6,596 nt of DNA, from positions 1-6,596 of the forward strand of contig JAGARY010000424.1 of NCBI GenBank assembly GCA_017622055.1. The letters are read 5' to 3'. Source of the DNA: Treponema sp. GTDB lineage: Bacteria; Spirochaetota; Spirochaetia; Treponematales; Treponemataceae. Made by a program: the position numbers and the translations under genes. This document shows positions 5,121-6,596 of the stretch, in pieces (position 1 is the stretch's first letter; each line of letters opens with the position of its first letter). The notes beneath the pieces are model-generated. The model saw only the letters and a program-made list of their open reading frames with translations. It was not told the DNA's origin and ran no database searches.

Positions 5121-6032
5121 TTAGTTTTCCCAAAGCTTTTCTGGATAATATCCGTCTTTAATTTTTTTAGCAATTTCATCTTTTACTAATTGTCTATCTT
5201 CTGGATATGTCATTCCAAACCAAGTTTCTTGTGAATTAAAGAATTTAATAATTCCTTTATTGTGAGCAATAATATCACTAGCAGAAACTGGTAATAATGC
5301 TTCGGCTTTTGGAGATGTAGAATTTGTAGAAATGAAATTATCCCAATATGTGTGGAATTCTTCAAAAGCTTTTAAACTAAATCCGAACAAATTCATACTA
5401 ACCCATTCTTTTCCAGTTAAGATTTTGTTTTGTCCGTCAATTTCACTAATAATTTTATCATCTTCGTCGTAATAAATTTTTAAGTTTTCTACGATTGATT
5501 CTAATTTTTCGTCTTTTACTGTACAAACACCACGGCTAACTGAGCCACTACGACTCATTGTGTTTCCTAAAACATAACCAACCATTGCATGTTCTGTAGA
5601 ATATGGATCAATTGAAGAAAGATATTTTCCCAAAACTTCAAAGGCTTGACGTCCGTAATAATCATCTGCATTAATTACAGCAAAAGGAGTTTTTACTGCT
5701 TGTTCTGCACACAAAACAGCATGAGTAGTTCCCCATGGTTTTTGACGATCTGCAGAATCTTTAATTTGTTGTTCTGTAAGCAAACTTTCTTTACTTTGGA
5801 AAACATATTCTGCATCAAAATTTCTTGCAATTCTATCAAATAATCGTTCACGGAAGGCTTGTTCAATATCTTTTCTAATAATAAATACAACTTTACCAAA
5901 ACCACTTTTTTTTGCGTCATAAGTAGCAAAATCTAACAAACATTCGTCGTGAAGTCCAACTCCGTCAATTTGTTTAACTCCACCATAACGGCTTCCCATA
6001 CCAGCAGCTAAAACTAATAAAGTAGGTTTCAT
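5121..6032 (-). CDS. Sugar-phosphate nucleotidyltransferase-like protein
   Basis: This 303-residue protein has the Rossmann-like fold signature of enzymes that join a nucleoside triphosphate to a sugar phosphate. The N-terminal LAAGMGSRYGG (8-18) with Lys20 is the nucleotide-binding loop. PWGTTHA (99-105) resembles the base-recognition segment, and INADDYYG (120-127) supplies the metal-binding aspartate. Further family-like segments are WVSMNLFGFS (210-219) and WFGMTYPED (271-279). Neither the sugar nor the nucleotide can be read from the sequence. Proximity to manA suggests mannose- or glucose-phosphate activation, without proof. Two ATGs are adjacent. The second (6030-6032) is preferred because AAGGAG then lies 6 nt away rather than 3, but a start at 6035 is possible. 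It follows the exonuclease gene by 60 bp. Confidence 0.82.
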   Translation of the reverse strand: MKPTLLVLAAGMGSRYGGVKQIDGVGLHDECLLDFATYDAKKSGFGKVVFIIRKDIEQAFRERLFDRIARNFDAEYVFQSKESLLTEQQIKDSADRQKPWGTTHAVLCAEQAVKTPFAVINADDYYGRQAFEVLGKYLSSIDPYSTEHAMVGYVLGNTMSRSGSVSRGVCTVKDEKLESIVENLKIYYDEDDKIISEIDGQNKILTGKEWVSMNLFGFSLKAFEEFHTYWDNFISTNSTSPKAEALLPVSASDIIAHNKGIIKFFNSQETWFGMTYPEDRQLVKDEIAKKIKDGYYPEKLWEN

Positions 6033-6038
6033 CATAAA

Positions 6039-6044
6039 CTCCTT
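6039..6044 (-). promoter_or_regulatory. Ribosome binding site deciding between two adjacent ATGs
   Basis: The minus strand reads AAGGAG-TTT-ATG-ATG. Spacing is 3 nt to the first ATG (6035) and 6 nt to the second (6032), which favours the second. Confidence 0.7.
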
Positions 6045-6054
6045 TTTTCATTTT

Positions 6055-6083
6055 TTAAGTAATTTTACTTAATTTTTACTTAA
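6055..6083. repeat. A/T-rich repeat with hairpin between exonuclease and nucleotidyltransferase genes
   Basis: TTAAGTAA (6055-6062) is the inverse of TTACTTAA at 6065-6072, and TTACTTAA recurs directly at 6076-6083. It fills most of the short gap in the operon. It may be simple low-complexity DNA, though a protein-binding site is possible. Confidence 0.4.
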
Positions 6084-6092
6084 TTATTTATA

Positions 6093-6596
6093 TTATAAAA
6101 CATCAAGTTGTTCAATAGTTACAATCTTAAGATTTCGCTTTGCAATTTTTTGAACTAAACCTTCAGGAATATTTTCATCAACAAAAATTACACTTCCAGA
6201 ACCAGTTAAATGTTCACAAACCATTCCGCCACATTCATAAATCTTTTTAATTAATTCAAAAGCCAAATCAACATCTTTAAGCAACTTTGAGTCAAATTCA
6301 AAAGATTGTCCAACAAGTTTTTTATATCTTGGTTTTGGATTTCTTTTATTGTACAAACGTTTAATTTTTTCTGTAATTTCTTTTCTGTAAGCACGTTCTT
6401 CTGCTTGAATTAAAATGCTTTCGTTAGAAACATAATCATCTTTAAATGCCACATCAGAAAGAATTTGCTCAACACTAAGGTTTGTTTTCATACATTCAGC
6501 TTTTAAGCAAAGCATTGTAAGCATGGCATCATCAACACTTTTGTGAGTATGATATTTTGCCACATTTACATTAAATTCTTTTGCCCATTCAATAAG
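6093..6596 (-). CDS. DnaQ-like 3'-5' exonuclease with BRCT-like C-terminus, 5' end outside the window
   Basis: The frame stays open to the window edge, so only the C-terminal 167 residues are visible. The internal GTG at 6561-6563 should not be taken as the start. Near the visible beginning, AKYHTHKSVDDA (13-24) matches the ExoIII motif of DEDDh exonucleases, compare HGALLDA in E. coli DnaQ; His18 and Asp23 would be catalytic. A charged linker (about 64-92) leads to residues 93-167, which resemble a BRCT domain: LVGQSFEF strand, helix, GG at 122-123, LTGSGSVIFVDE, helix, LKIVTIEQL. The BRCT tryptophan is absent. Such proteins degrade or proofread DNA or RNA 3' ends, and BRCT domains often bind DNA ends or partners. 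It is probably co-transcribed with the downstream sugar genes. The catalytic N-terminal motifs ExoI and ExoII cannot be checked here. Confidence 0.72.
   Translation of the reverse strand, partial: LIEWAKEFNVNVAKYHTHKSVDDAMLTMLCLKAECMKTNLSVEQILSDVAFKDDYVSNESILIQAEERAYRKEITEKIKRLYNKRNPKPRYKKLVGQSFEFDSKLLKDVDLAFELIKKIYECGGMVCEHLTGSGSVIFVDENIPEGLVQKIAKRNLKIVTIEQLDVL

Noticed and set aside
5693..5929. 78-codon minus-strand ORF in another frame of the nucleotidyltransferase gene
   Set aside because: The real frame here carries the conserved PWGTTHA and NADDYYG motifs, so this is an out-of-frame artefact.

Overview
The window looks like chromosomal DNA of an AT-rich spirochaete, most likely a Treponema. 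The main reason is a pair of periplasmic-flagella sheath proteins (FlaA family) encoded divergently from a class II fructose-bisphosphate aldolase. From memory, T. pallidum has the same neighbourhood (TP0662 aldolase beside TP0663/TP0664 FlaA genes). The low GC content suggests a host-associated (gut, rumen or oral) treponeme rather than T. pallidum itself, but the species cannot be named from this sequence.

Layout. Positions 1-605 hold no convincing gene. They contain an 18-bp inverted repeat (88-105/228-245), a dense cluster of hairpins (286-423) and a 14-bp tandem repeat (562-589). A strong hairpin terminator (606-645) closes a minus-strand two-gene flaA operon (666-1385 and 1382-2140, ATGA overlap). 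The short divergent region 2141-2393 holds a perfect consensus sigma-70 promoter and a sigma-28-like element for the flaA pair. It also holds a small palindrome overlapping both and a plausible sigma-70 promoter for the aldolase gene fba (2394-3407, plus strand). Between fba and the next gene are three hairpins; the last (3505-3557) is a bidirectional terminator. From 3639 to the right edge a second minus-strand operon runs in the order: DnaQ-like exonuclease with a BRCT-like tail (5' end outside the window), sugar-nucleotidyltransferase-like protein, mannose-6-phosphate isomerase (manA), and an unrecognised seven-helix membrane protein. Gaps are 60, 15 and 24 bp.

How the genes fit together. 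The flaA pair should supply secreted sheath subunits for the periplasmic flagella that drive spirochaete motility. Fba serves glycolysis, and ManA links fructose-6-phosphate, an Fba-pathway intermediate, to mannose-6-phosphate. The neighbouring nucleotidyltransferase may activate a sugar phosphate for glycan or cell-envelope synthesis, and the membrane protein could be part of that work, but this is inferred from position only. No mobile element, CRISPR array, tRNA or rRNA was recognised. The window is mostly ordinary core genome. The least explained parts are the noncoding left 600 bp, the flaA promoter architecture and the unassigned NTase-ManA-membrane protein set.
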